Positions 1 through 11,772 of a DNA stretch of 64,000 nt are shown piece after piece. Position 1 is the stretch's first letter. Every line of letters begins with the position of its first letter. The position numbers and the translations under genes are program-made. The notes under the pieces are model-generated. The model was not told the DNA's origin, searched no databases, and was given only the letters and a program-made list of their open reading frames with translations. This stretch comes from Combretum micranthum (lineage: Eukaryota > Streptophyta > Magnoliopsida > Myrtales > Combretaceae). Location: NCBI GenBank assembly GCA_024138025.1, contig JAMXBD010000095.1, forward strand, positions 1,550,001 through 1,614,000, in the 5' to 3' direction.

Positions 1-650
1 CTAAGCTGCCTTGATTCTTTCTATAATAGTAGGTTGAATCTGCAAGTTCGCCAGTCTTGCACCTACTCGTCTGGTCACTATCTCTAATTCAAACTTTCTC
101 ATATCATCTATTAGATAATGTTTAAAGGTGATCAAAGTTGCTAGGTTCTCATTCCTCTTTCTACTTAAGGTGTCTGCTACTAGATTTACCTTTCCAGGAT
201 GGTACTGAATATCTACATCATAGTCTTTGATAAGCTCCAACCATCACCTTTGTCTCATATTTAACGCTCTTTGGGTAAAGATGTGTTTCGAACTTTTGTG
301 GTCCATATATATTTTATTTCTTTCTCCATACAGATGGTGCCTCCACAACTTTAAGACATGTACCACTACCGCTAGTTCCAGATCATGAGTGAGGTAATTC
401 TTTTCATAAGACTTTAGCTTTCTAGAAGCATATGCTATCATCCTGCCTCCCTATATCAACACATAACCTAACCCTTATATGGATGCATCACTATAGATAG
501 TATACTCTTCACCACTCATTGGTAAGGCTAGAACTGGTGTGGATAATAGCTTTTCCTTCAGCTGTTGGAAGTTGTTCTCATAGTTTTCATCCCATTTATA
601 GTTAACTCCTTTTTGTGTTAGTGTAGTTAAAGGAATTGCAATCTTAGAAA
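1..650 (-). pseudogene. Ty3/gypsy RNase H domain (part of G1 pol)
   Basis: Reading right to left, the RNase H part of a gypsy polyprotein. It follows RT through the linker around 'NNFQQLKEKLLSTPVLALP'. The active-site neighbourhoods are present: YSDAS, THDLELAVVVHVLKLW, MDHKSSKHIF and ADTLSRK, so the four acidic positions look retained. The frame stays open across 1-747 except for in-frame stops at 244-246 (TGA where the family has Arg, a CGA-to-TGA change), 451-453 (TAG for a conserved Gln) and 475-477. The spacer toward integrase reaches base 1 and the integrase lies outside the window. The protein cannot be made as it stands. Family assignment is firm; the lineage within gypsy is not assigned. 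Confidence 0.9.
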
Positions 651-1296
651 AATCCTCCACAAATCTTCTGTAGTATTCTATCATTATCAGAAAACTTCTA
701 ATTATTGACACACTTTTAGGAGTTGGCCATTCTACCATTATTTTCACTTTCTCAGAATCTACTGCTATCCCATTTCCATCAATAATATGTCCTAATAAAG
801 ATACTTGTTCTAACTAGAACTCTCATTTTGTGAACTTAGCATACAACTTCTCATCTTGTAATTTGTTTAGAACTAATCTCCTATGCTCTTCATGTTCTTC
901 CTTGGTTTCAAAGTACACCAAAACATTATCTATAAAGAACACTACAAAAAAATCTAAATAATCTCTAAAGACTTTATTCATAAGGTCTATAGAGATGGTT
1001 GGTGCATTTGTAAGACCAAACGGCATGACCACAAACACATAATGCCATATCTAGTCGTGAAGGCCGTCTTCTATATGTCCTCTGCTTTAACCCATAGTTA
1101 GTGATATCTTGATCTGAGATCAATCTTTGAACATACTTTTTCTCTTGTCAGCTGCTTAAATAGATCATCTATCCTTGGCAGAGGGTATTTATTTTTTATA
1201 GTCACCCGCTTTAGCTCTCTATAATCTATACATAACCTCATATTGCCATCCTTCTTCTTTACAAACAAAACTGGAGCTCCTTAAGATGACACATTG
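651..1296 (-). pseudogene. Ty3/gypsy reverse transcriptase, C-terminal part (G1)
   Basis: The start of this piece reads GAPVLFVKK, then [20 protein letters not shown], then MPFGLTNAP, all conserved gypsy RT blocks. The catalytic core that is normally F(I/V)DD reads [10 protein letters not shown], so the second Asp is Asn and the enzyme would be inactive. There is a one-base frameshift near 1,046, just before MPFGL, and stops occur near 805-815 and 1,282-1,284 (the Trp before GAP is TAA). The N-terminal half of the same RT resumes at 4,876 on the far side of insertion A1: 'KKFSRPSV' there joins 'SS-GAP' here once the insert is removed. Confidence 0.9.
1292..1296. repeat. Left target-site duplication of A1
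   Basis: CATTG here and CACTA at 4,876-4,880 differ by two transitions. Removing A1 and one copy restores the RT reading across the site, which supports this assignment over the alternative CACAT/CACTA alignment. Confidence 0.6.
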
Positions 1297-4200
1297 TGTA
1301 AACCCCTAGATTTTTCGGCAATTATAAGTAAACCCTAAGAGCTAAAAGTCAAACTGGAATCTTAAAATTAACCTAATTTTACGTTAAGTCTAGTGAATCT
1401 AAATCCGTCAATCCTGAACGCGAAACCTAAAAACAATAGTTATAGTTTGAAATTATATAATGAAGCTTAAAAATATCAGATTTATATGAAATTCTTTTGT
1501 TTCGAATCCGATTAGGAATAGATTTTGAAAATTGTGTTCTGGTGCGTCGAACGGTAAAAATATTTTGATAATACCATTAGACTTATAAAAATATAAGGAT
1601 TTCAAAAATATCAATTTTAGAATTTTTTGGTATATAAAAATATCAAATATAGCCTGTTTGCGCATATTTTCTTTACTACCGGTATTTTAATTGTCTAGTT
1701 TACATTCATAGTACTATTTCCACTATTCATTACCATTCATCTATTCATACTTTTCTTATTACCTATCATTACAACTTATATACCTATTTCTTACAATTTT
1801 CTTTTCCCATAAAAATTCTACATCACATATTAATAAACTTCTCTTACACCTTTCTTTTAAAATTAATTTTTAATCACTCCTCTCTCTCTCTTCCCTATGC
1901 TTTGCGGTCCACTTCCCTCTCTCTTTTCCTCCATTTCTTTTCTTTTTCATTTATTTTAATTACCACTAATTTTCACTCTAAAACTCTATAAGTACCTCTT
2001 CCCTCCTTCATACTTTACACATACTTCTCAAATAATAACATAACTTTTGCAAATTTTCCCTCAAATCCTCTCTTCTTCTTTTTGCAAAACCATGACCCTC
2101 TCCCAGTCATTTCCAAACAAATTTCCTCAAATCTTTCTTTCATTCATCCATCACAAACCACCTTCCATCACCATAAATCTTAGGTAAATGTTCTAAACTA
2201 TCTTCATGTCATGTAATTTTACATGACTATGGTGTATGTTTCCTAAATCTATGGTGTTATGGAAGCAACCCTGTGTTCATATTTTGTTATTGTTCATGCA
2301 CAAAAATTTCTTTACATTGTCATGTAATTATATTGATGTTATTGTTATTATTACTCTAATCTTACTCCATATATGTTTTATGTATATGTATATCTATATT
2401 TTTTAGAGCATAAAAGCTTACTAATATAACTTTTTATTTATGCTCTTGCAATTTATTTATTCCCTACAATTTATTTATTTCATGCAATTTTATTAAGACT
2501 ACTCTTTCTAGTCTTAGACTTGTCCATATCAAGTCAAAACAAATTCTTTTTCCTTTCCTTTCTTTTCTTTTATGGACTTATCCATAAGCTAAGTCTGAGG
2601 AGTCTTGATACTGATCTAAGACTCCAATGATTTTCTTGCTTTTCTTTTTAGTACTAGTCTATCTCTAGTCCAGAAGCCTTGATAAAAGCTAAAACTTCCA
2701 ATACTTGACTTTATTTATATGTTCTTTTGCCTATTTAATTTTTTACATCTCTTATTTTCCATATAAGTTATTATTTTTTTATGTAATAAAGTCATATGCT
2801 CATGATCATGCACAATCACTATGTTGTTGTCCAAATAAAAGGAGTTCTTTTCTTTCATTAAAAATTTAAACTAAAATTCTTACAAAAATAATTTTTAGCA
2901 CTTAAGAAAAATTTCCAGTTAAAACTTAGGATTTTAAGTCAGCAATATCCTTTTCAAAAATTTAAATAAGTTCATCATAGATTTGAAGAGCTAATGTTAT
3001 GTAAAGCTTTTTCTAAAACATAGTTATAAAGTTCTTTCACTCTCTTTTCAAAACAAAATTAATTTATTATTAAATCTTAATGTTGATAGTTCTTGCCATA
3101 CAAGTTTTTCTTAAAAACTTATTTAAAAGAACTCATACCAACACTCTAACAAACACTAAGAACTAAACAAATTTTAAGTCAAGTTAAAACCAACTCACTA
3201 GTCAAGAAAATACTTAGAAAAGGAATATTGTTAAACAACATTGAGTAACAAGTTTCAAACATATAAGAAGTTATTTAAAGTCTATGAAGCAAAAAAAAAA
3301 AAAAATGGTAGTTATGATATAAAAAAAGAAATTGCTTTATGAAAAGTCATAGTTTGGACAACAACACTTGAATCATGCATGTAATGTGAGTTATATACGT
3401 ATAAAATGGATTTTTCAAGTATATAAATACCTATGTATTTACTATGAGATTTTTGGTTAATGAAAAGTTTGGAAAAATATGTTTTTAAGGCTGGGAATTT
3501 TCGCAACAATTCTGTACCATACCATTTTGAAACCTAAATGGCTTTTTATGACAAAAATAACCTTGGAAATTGATATATATTTTCGAGTAGAGAAAACGAC
3601 ATATAATACGTGAAATTTCGAGTTCAAATGAGCAAGATATAACTATTTTAAGTAGATCTTTGATGAAATACTCATTTCAGATATTTCTTTTGTTCAAGTG
3701 ACGAGGACCAGGACCTTCTCTTTCCCGAAAATTACTTTGACTCATAGAGATTTCCATGGTCGATTGAGTTTTCTTTTACGTTTTATATACTCGCGCATGT
3801 GTTTGTAGAATAGAGCACTAGATATTAGGAAAATATAAAATTGATATGCATGTGGGTTATCATAGGAACTATGTATGTGATTCATTATGTGTGATTAATA
3901 AACAGTAAGTATATCGGACCTTGATTGGTTGATTAATATAAATTGCCTGTATGTATATTACTGTGTGTGCAAATATTGATTGATCGCCTCAAATGAATTA
4001 ATTTTCGATCGAAAATTCCTTAAAACTAAATTGCTTATGCATATCACTTAGAGTATCATCTTTGTATTTTGCTACTACTCCTCAGCATGGGACCGAAAAG
4101 GTAAGCTGCCTAGCTATATCTTGAGGAATCAAGATGTTTGGGGAATATAGCCTCATGGTATATTGAGCCGGATTGATCGATTTGGGTAAGAAAAGCCCAG

Positions 4201-4875
4201 GGACTAGTAGTACGGTTGATTGGAACCCCAAGACACATGTAAATTTTAAGAAGGTTGATTATGACCCATTTAAAGCATTCTCTAATCCAAAATGGAGGGG
4301 TAAATCCATTCTACATACGAAACCGGATAGTCGTATGTATTGTTTGCTCATATAGTTGTTGACATTTCATATTCTTGCTTAATGGACTTGTATGATTGCC
4401 TTGGTATGAGTACTTTTGCGTAAGGATTATCTCATGAGCTAGATACGCTTACTCCTCAATAAATTTCTGATGTTGCAGGACCTTGTTTTTGTACCCGAGA
4501 CCACCCTGACTGTCCGAGTAGAATCTACACTTTTGGGAAGCTTTTGGACGAATTCTATGTGAAGATTTTAGTTTAGATTTCCTTTAAAATCTTTCAGTTT
4601 TAGTTATCTGTCTTAGTAAGATGTTATTTTGGAGTTTTATTAGGGGGATGCCCCGTAGAAGTTGTAAGACCTTTTATTCGATGAATTATAATAGCATTGC
4701 TTTAAATGTTTCGCTACCACTATTTTAAAATGCATAACTCCACTGGTCTTCTTTTGTTGTGAACGTACGCCTTGTACCAATATGAAAGCTTATGAGTAAC
4801 TAAGGTAGTCCTTCTCAAGTTTTAATATTGCATACGGTGGGTTGTCACATTTAGAATACCCATTAGGGTGTGACA
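1297..4875 (+). mobile_element. Family A long LTR copy A1 (solo LTR)
   Basis: A 3,579-bp block that starts TGTAAACCCC and ends GGGTGTGACA, the TG...CA ends of an LTR, inserted into the RT gene of the G1 gypsy element. It has no internal coding region and no second LTR, so it is read as a solo LTR left by recombination. It aligns by eye with A2 (inverted), A3 and A4. Compared with A2 and A3 it lacks roughly 0.4 kb near its 5' end, just after the first 50 bases. A TATA box (CTATAAG) lies near 1,986 and a candidate splice donor (AGGTAAAT) at 2,182-2,189. The short ORFs inside it (for example at 1,453-1,665, 3,312-3,509 and 4,173-4,355) are not conserved genes. The TG...TGTGACA ends recall Tekay/Del-type gypsy LTRs, which is only an inference. 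Confidence 0.85.
1985..1996 (+). promoter_or_regulatory. Candidate LTR promoter TATA box (A1)
   Basis: TCTATAAGTACC follows a pyrimidine-rich stretch. A2 has the matching TATAAATA on the minus strand at 9,500-9,507, in the same context (AAAACTCTATAAxTACC). A3 has a TATATATA at a similar place, 58,944-58,952. Confidence 0.55.
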
Positions 4876-5620
4876 CACTAGGTCTACTAAACTTCTTCTT
4901 GAGTAGATCTTCTAACCGAACCTTGTGCTCCACAAGTTCCATTGGAGCCATATGTTATGGTGTCTTAGATATAGGCAAAGTACTTGGCACCTAATCAATG
5001 CAGAATTCTATCTCTCTCTCTGATGGTAACTTGAGTAGATCTTCAAGAAAAACATTAGGGTATTCACATAGAACCAGTACTCGAACAAGGTCTATCTTTT
5101 GTTTATCTTCTATCATCATGGCCGCTATTGTTAAAGCTAACCTTCCCTATAACTCGTGTGTAGGTAGAGCTGGAGGTCTTTGCATTTCAAGTTTGTGTAC
5201 AAACTAGTCCCTATCTGGCAGACAAAACTCCATTATCGAGTTGTGACAATCAATCACAGCATAGTACTTTACTAACTAGTCTATTCCTAAGATTATGTCA
5301 AATTCTAACATGTTCGAGACTACTAAGTCTACAAGTAGATGTCTACCCTCTATCTCTATATCCACATTTCTACCAATCCTTTTTAAGATAGCTCCACCCC
5401 CTAAAGGTGTGTTTATAGACAAGAATTAAAAAAAATACTCAACACATACACCACATATAAACACAAACGATTCAGAGATGCATGAAAAACTCATACCAGT
5501 ATCAAAAAGAGTGTACCTGCTACAGTGTCTACATTAGGTATATCCATGTGCTAGAGGATATAAACCATAGCTGGTGCTCTCTGTCCTTGACCGCTACCTT
5601 GAGGTTGTCCTATCTGAATC
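4876..5620 (-). pseudogene. Ty3/gypsy protease and RT N-terminus (G1)
   Basis: On the minus strand the right part reads LFDTGMSFSCIS, a retroviral-type aspartic protease site (DTG), followed by VDLVVSNMLEFDIILGID, the conserved second protease block. Further left come DLLKLPSEREIEF, then MAPMELVEHKVRLEDLLKKK and FSRPSV, the lead-in to gypsy RT. Stops and frame changes break it (for example after ILGID and near 5,410, in an A-rich run). It ends exactly at the right TSD of A1 and continues at 1,296 and below. The + strand ORF at 4,998-5,207 is a shadow of this region. Confidence 0.88.
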
Positions 5621-5875
5621 CTTGAAGCTATGGCTTAACAGGCTCTTTACAATCTATAGCCTTATGTCTACATTGTCCACACTTTAAACATGGCAATTGT
5701 AGGATAACTTTCTTTGTACAAAACCTGTGGCTATACCCAATCTTGCCACATGAAAAACAAGCATTCTCATGCCACTTACAATCTTTGAGTTCATGTGGTC
5801 TTAACAACTGTTACACTTTCTTTTGTTCCCTGAAATACTGACCTAAATTGTTGTGTGATCAGCCTCTTCCCCTAC
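5621..5875 (-). pseudogene. Gypsy gag zinc-knuckle region (G1)
   Basis: Minus-strand translation shows two knuckles. The first, CFSCGKIGYSHRFC, has lost regular spacing and its Gly-His. The second, CLKCGQCRHKAIDC, keeps the C-x2-C-x4-H-x4-C pattern of retroviral nucleocapsids. This is the C-terminal end of gag and is separated from the rest of gag (10,647 onward) by insertion A2. It binds RNA in active elements; here it is a relic. Confidence 0.85.
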
Positions 5876-8800
5876 CATCACACCCTGAGGGTATCCTAAA
5901 CATGACAATCTACCGTACACAATATTAAAGCCTATGAATGACTTTTTTAGTCATGCAAAGGCTTCCATATCATGTAGAAGGTGTACAACACATCAGAGTA
6001 GTGCAATTTACTTTGATAACAATTAAGTAATAAGGCAAAAAAAAAAAAAAAAATACTTCACATGAAACATTAACAAGGTCAATTACAATTATACCCCCGC
6101 TAATGTCTTCAAGTCTACACAAATACACTTCTAGTAATCACCAAAGTATTAAAATAACACAAATTACTCATAAAGAAATTTCAAGAAAGTAAATTCCTTT
6201 TATGCTCCCACTTCTTCCAAAAAAGTTCAATGATCCACCAATGTTTTTCCTTAATGTCCTGTCTTCGAATTGAGTCTCGAGCATACTTGCTTCAACAAAA
6301 TCTATGGGGATATAAGCTTATAACGTACTTAATGAGATATTTCCCTGTCATTCGCTTCGATAATCATAAATAAATAAGTTGGTTAGTCAAACATATGCTA
6401 TACTTATGCAACAATCACATGAAGAATACTTATATGTATAGTTATCTAAAACGTATACATAAAATGGATTTATGCCATCCATATAAAGGTTTAGGGAATT
6501 GTTGATGAAGGTCCTCTTGATCTTCTATTGCTAGTCCCTAGGCACTCGGCTAAAGCGTTCAGTTGGTATGGCTTTGAACCTAGAGTCACATTCCCCAAGC
6601 AGTGTGGATTCCTTAGGAAGGAGCATGGCTCTTGTCCTAGCACGCTTACGGCCCATCTAACTCTACATGTAGGAGTAGCATCCTTCCGAAATGTAACTCG
6701 TCGGATGCTATGCATGACCGTTTTCTTGCTAATGCTATTCCGTATTATGATTCATTAAGGGTGATCAATCAATTTAAACACACATAGCAATCAAACATAC
6801 AAATGAAAAAACATAGTTAAACAAATATTCTAGCATTGCAATGTGCTTAGCATTTATTTAATCACACAAGCAAAAGAAACGCATGCTTAACCCTTGATAA
6901 TCCACAATACAAATCCGTTTTTATCTTTTCTCATTATGCTAGTGCAACTACTTTATAAACACAAACAAGATAATGGATTTATGAGGAAAAACTTACTCGT
7001 TCATATCGTAATTTTCTTAGTCATAATAATCCTCAGGAAGGGGAGTCTCGTATTTCTCGTCATCTAGACAAAAGAAATACACGGAATGAGTATTCCATAA
7101 AAGTTGAACTTAAACTTTCCAATTTTATTTTGTTATTTTTGTCAAAATTCAGATGAAGGGAAAATTCAATATAAAATAGTCATAACTCGCTCATTTTAAC
7201 TCGGAATTTTGTATATTAGATGTCGTTTTTTTATTTATTTGAAAAGATCTATCTGTTTATAAGGTTATTTTTGACATTTAAAGCCATTTAGGTTTCAAAA
7301 TGGATTGGTACAGATCCGACCCGAAGGCTCCAACCTTTAAATTGCATTTTTTTCCAAGTTTTTCTTCGCTTAGAACTTTATAGCAAATATATAAATATTT
7401 CTACTTTTGAAAATAGTTTAATATTAACAATAACTTATATTATATGCATGATCCTAGTGATATTGTCTTAAAAATAAAATTTGTTGACAATCTTTATGAA
7501 AGATAGAGTTTTATGAAAGGTCATTCTTTGACTTGTGATTAAAATTTGCTATTTTGTAAACATGTGACTTGACAAGAAAATCACAGTGCAATATATATAT
7601 TTTGAAATCTTCAAAGGTCTTATATTCGCTCAAAAATTCTTATTTAACAATTTATTTTATAAAACATGATTTTACATTTTTGTGACATAAAACTCCAAGT
7701 GTATTTCCATTTTTTTTTAAAATTTTGCTAAGTTTGATTCTTAAACAAAATTCTAACTCTTAGATTTTGTAGATATGAAGCTTAAGTGAAGAAAATCATG
7801 ATTTTATATTTATTTTGAGTTCATGAATATTTCATTTTCATATTAAACTTCTTTTAACTAATTATTTTTCAACACATGAATCTTTATGTGGTTATGAAGA
7901 AAAAGCATGATTAGTTCTATTATCTCTAAAATATTTTAAATTTTAGTATATGAGAAAAATTAGGTAAATAGCTTTTTCTAAGTTTTTATTCTCATAATAG
8001 CTTTTTTTTTTTTTTTATTAATAACTTTTCAACATTTGGATATTTAAGGGGTTGTTCGAAAGAAAACTTAAATTTTGAGTTGTTACAAATGGGTGTATAA
8101 TTATTATAACTATTATTTATATTTCCTCAACTTTAAAAAAAGAAAATGAATTTACTTCTTAAAACTTGGTTCTTTAAGTTGTATACCGATTTTATTATTA
8201 TCTGGGGAAAATTTTGTTTTGTTTCTTAGAGTTTAACAAAATATTGGCATAAGCCATATAAATAAGCTTTTAAGAATTTTTTGCATAACAAAGAATTATC
8301 AACATTAAAAATTTATGATATATTTATTTTAATGTTTTAGAAAGAGTGTAGTTGAACCATTATCCTAAATCTTAGTAAAAATCCTTCTTAAGTGTTGAAA
8401 ACCATTGCCTTTGATGAATTAAATTCATTTTCATGAAAGAAAAGGAGATATCTTATAATTCTTATTTTGAAAACTTTGCTAAGACAGCAACATCACTTTA
8501 TGTCCATGCATGAATATGAACTTAATAATCATGTTATGAGATAAATATAACTCATGAAGAAAATAAAGAAATAGAAAATTAAATAAGCAAACAAAAATAT
8601 GAAAGTCTTCACTTGTTATCAAGACTTCTCGGAACTTAGAAGTATGTAAGTTCCATGGAAATAAGAAAAGCAAAATCAAAGAAAATCATGAAAGTGTCAG
8701 ATTTATTTCAAGACTTCACGGGACTTAGAGATTGACAAGTCCTATAAAGAAAATAAGAATAGCAAGGAAATAATTTTGGGAGTCTTAGATAAATTTTAGA

Positions 8801-10641
8801 GGTCCTCGAGACTTAGATTATGGACAAGTCTCCTTGGTTTTGACTTGATTAAGGACAAGTCTAAAACAACAAGTTGACTAGTCTTATTTATTTGCATGAA
8901 ATATATAAACAAGGAAACAAAGCACAAATAAAATGTTAGATTAGTAAGTTTTAAGCTCTAAAAAAAATATATATATATATATATATATACATATACTTTA
9001 CATACTACATATAGAAGTTAGATTAGTAACATGGTCATAACAAAATCATAAATTTAACATAGAGACAAACAAGACATGTACAAGATGTTGTTTTCTTGAT
9101 TCCATTCTCTACCATAATGCTCATGACACATGTTGTTCATGTTATATTTTCATAAGCTAACGAGATGGTTTTTAGTGTTTACCTAAGATGAATGTTGGAA
9201 GAAAACATTTGAGAGAACAAATGGCTATTTGTGTGTATGAGTGTTGCATGAATGGGAGAGAGGAGAAAAGAGTGTGTGATTTTTTATTTTGCAAGTGTTT
9301 TGCTATATTTAGGAGATATGGTTAGTAATTTTTCTAAAGATGAAAGGTTCTGTATGAGTGGAGGAATCAAAGAAAATTGGAAGAGAATTTAGAGAGAAAA
9401 AGTTTGAAAGGAAATTTTGAGAGAGAATTTGAGAAATAATTTTGTTGGAGTTTTGGTATGTAAAATGAAATGTGTAAAAGATGTGGAGGGAGATGTGGTA
9501 TTTATAGAGTTTTTGAGTGGAAATTTGTGTGATTAAAATTAATTGAAAAACAAAATAAAATAGATAGAAGAGAGAGAGGCGGTGGACGGCACCAAGAGAA
9601 AGAGGGAGGAAATGTGATTTAAAAATTAATTTTAATAATATAAAGTAAGTAAAATGTAAGAGAAGTTTAGTAAGAAGTAATATTAAAAAATTAAATATAA
9701 GAAATATGTACATAGATTGTAAGAAGTAGATAGTGAGGAAAGTAGAGATTAGATGAATAGTAGACTAGATAAATAAAATTTTGGTAGTAATGAAAATACG
9801 TGTAAAAATACTATATCTGATATTTTTAAAGGCCTAAAAATTTTATAACTGATATTTTTAGGAATCCTTATCTTATTACAAGTCTAAATTGATTTTCGAA
9901 ATTTTTTTATTGTTTTATGGGCTGGGACCCTGTTTTCATAAATTAATCCAGTTCGAGTTCGAATCAGACGAATTTTATCGAATCTAATCTTTTTAGGTTA
10001 TATGACATTATTTCGGACTGTAATCTAAGGTTATCTCATTTTTACTATTTTAGGGTTTCGAGCGTAGGATTGCTGGATCTAGTCTCACTAGGGCTTGTTG
10101 TTGACCTAGTTGACTTTTAAGGTTCTAGTCTCAATTCTAGCTTCAAGATTTACTCGTAAAATTTTAAAATCTAGGGATTTATGTCATACTTATGTTTTCA
10201 GTTTAAAATTTATGTTTTACTTTATTTGTTGTGGTTTATTTAATATTTTGCAACTCTCAAAATTTGTTTAATCGAGTCTAGGGTTATATGTTGACTCGGT
10301 TTGACTTTTAGTATTAATTTAATTTTTTTATTTTGAAATTATCCAAAAGTTTTAAGTTTTTATAATTTTGTCATTAAATAATATTTGGGTGTACAGTCTC
10401 GATTTACGTGTTAGAGATCAAATAGATGAATTATTGAACATACGGGTTTGAATCGAACGATTACTAGATTTTCCATTGTGTTTTTGAAGGTTCTCTTTTT
10501 CTTAAAGTTATGAAATTCATATTTGTTCTTGTTTAGAATTTCTAGACTTTGGTTTTAACTTGAGTCGGTTTTAGGGTTTCGATTTTGGTTTTTGGCTCTA
10601 GAATTATTTTCTAAGAGTTCCGAAAATCTCAAGGGTTTACA
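5876..10641 (-). mobile_element. Family A long LTR copy A2, inverted
   Basis: A 4,766-bp copy of family A inserted into gag of G1 in the opposite orientation to A1. Read on the minus strand it begins TGTAAACCC (at 10,641) and ends GGGTGTGATG (at 5,876); the last two bases of the expected CA are changed by transitions. Flanks are CCTAC (5,871-5,875) and CCTAT (10,642-10,646), a TSD with one transition. Removing the insert rejoins an Arg/Gly-rich gag stretch. It is about 1.2 kb longer than A1 or A3, so it may hold a further insertion I cannot delimit. No internal retroviral genes are visible; ORFs at 6,491-6,758, 8,479-8,679 and 9,309-9,713 are not recognised and look accidental. Confidence 0.82.
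8967..8989. repeat. (AT)n microsatellite
   Basis: Uninterrupted AT dinucleotides inside A2, after a short A run. Confidence 0.95.
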
Positions 10642-10646
10642 CCTAT

Positions 10647-11566
10647 CCTAAGTAAAGACATTAGTGGTTGGCCACTTCCTTAAAAAGGCTTGACCTCTCT
10701 ATGTCTCATGACCTTTTATCTTATTCGAGCCTTGTTCAATTGTCTTTGCTTTCTTGACCACGGTAGAATAATTGGTTAAATCCATTAGGTTCACACAATG
10801 TTGAATCTTAGGCTTTAACCCTATGATAAACTTACTCACCTTGGCATCGTTACTCTCCTTCATAGGATTTGGTATAAGCCTCATCAACCTGTTCAACTTA
10901 GCTTCATATTCCTCCACAGTCATTTGGCCCTATTGTAAAGTATAGTACTCTTGCAGTATCTGATGTTTAGTACTTTTAGAGAAAAACTCCCTATAGAAAG
11001 CCTGCTGAAATCTGTCCCAGGTAATCACTCCAGCCATGTGCCTCTTAGTACTCAACCACCAATTATTTGCTCTCCTAGTTAGCAAATAAGAGATATACTC
11101 AACCTTCTTGTTTTCAGGAATATCTAAAGCAAAAAAATTCTTCTCTACTTATTCTTAACATAATTGAGCATCTAGCGGTCTCCTAGGCTTTAGCTTAAAC
11201 TTATACACCAAATCTAAAAATTTATTCAAACTCAAAACATTAGCATACTTGGCACCATTGCCACCATTACCGTTCTATCTATGTGTCTCCTGTCTCCAAG
11301 CCTCAACATTGGCTTGTATCACTTGCACATCCTGATGCATATTCTAGTGTTGTTGTGTAACTACCCTCAAAAGGGTATTCCCAGCTTGCATGAGCTGAGT
11401 AGCATCAACTGGTACCTGTTGACCTACAGGTGGGGGTTTGTAGCAGTGGTAAGTCTTGAGGTAATTGATTTAAAGGTAGCTAGTTCAAAGGTAGCTGTCT
11501 TCCATTAACTTCTTCCTTGCCAGTCCTGGAGGAACCATCATCAGGGGCTCTTCTTCTAGGTGGCAT
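10647..11566 (-). pseudogene. Ty3/gypsy gag (G1)
   Basis: The minus-strand start reads MPPRRRAPDD (ATG at 11,566-11,564), a common start of plant gypsy gag proteins, followed after a gap by MTVEEYEAKLNRLMRLIP, DAKVSKFIIGLKPKIQ and KKAKTIEQG, the conserved capsid C-terminal part of plant gag. Stops interrupt the middle (for example near 11,160 and just before MTVEEY), so only 10,699-10,923 is open for long. Gag continues beyond 10,642 as zinc knuckles at 5,621-5,875 once A2 is removed. It would form the capsid in an active element. Confidence 0.88.
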
Positions 11567-11749
11567 TCTATAAGAGTAAACATATAACATATGAGAAAAT
11601 AGATAAAATAAATTATAGTGAACCAATCTACATAAAACTATTAGATAACAATAATACTATTCTATACAAACAATCCCAACTATTAGCTACCCTACTCATC
11701 ATCACTCATCATCTTATGGAGTTCATAACTTAGATCTAGTAAGATTTAC

Positions 11750-11768
11750 AACCTATGCTTTAATACCA
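11750..11768 (-). other. Primer binding site, tRNA-iMet type (G1)
   Basis: Minus strand reads TGGTATTAAAGCATAGGTT. The usual plant site complementary to initiator-Met tRNA is TGGTATCAGAGC plus a variable end; the differences here are C-to-T and G-to-A. It lies 5 bases inside the proposed LTR end and about 180 bases before the gag start, as expected. Confidence 0.75.
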
Positions 11769-11772
11769 CTTA

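Noticed and set aside
1297..4875. Short ORFs within family A LTRs as genes
   Set aside because: Not shared between copies, no start context, composition of non-coding LTR.
9309..9713. 134-codon minus ORF in A2
   Set aside because: Phe/Leu/Ile/Ser-rich from a pyrimidine-rich LTR leader; the same region of A1 is not open in a matching way.
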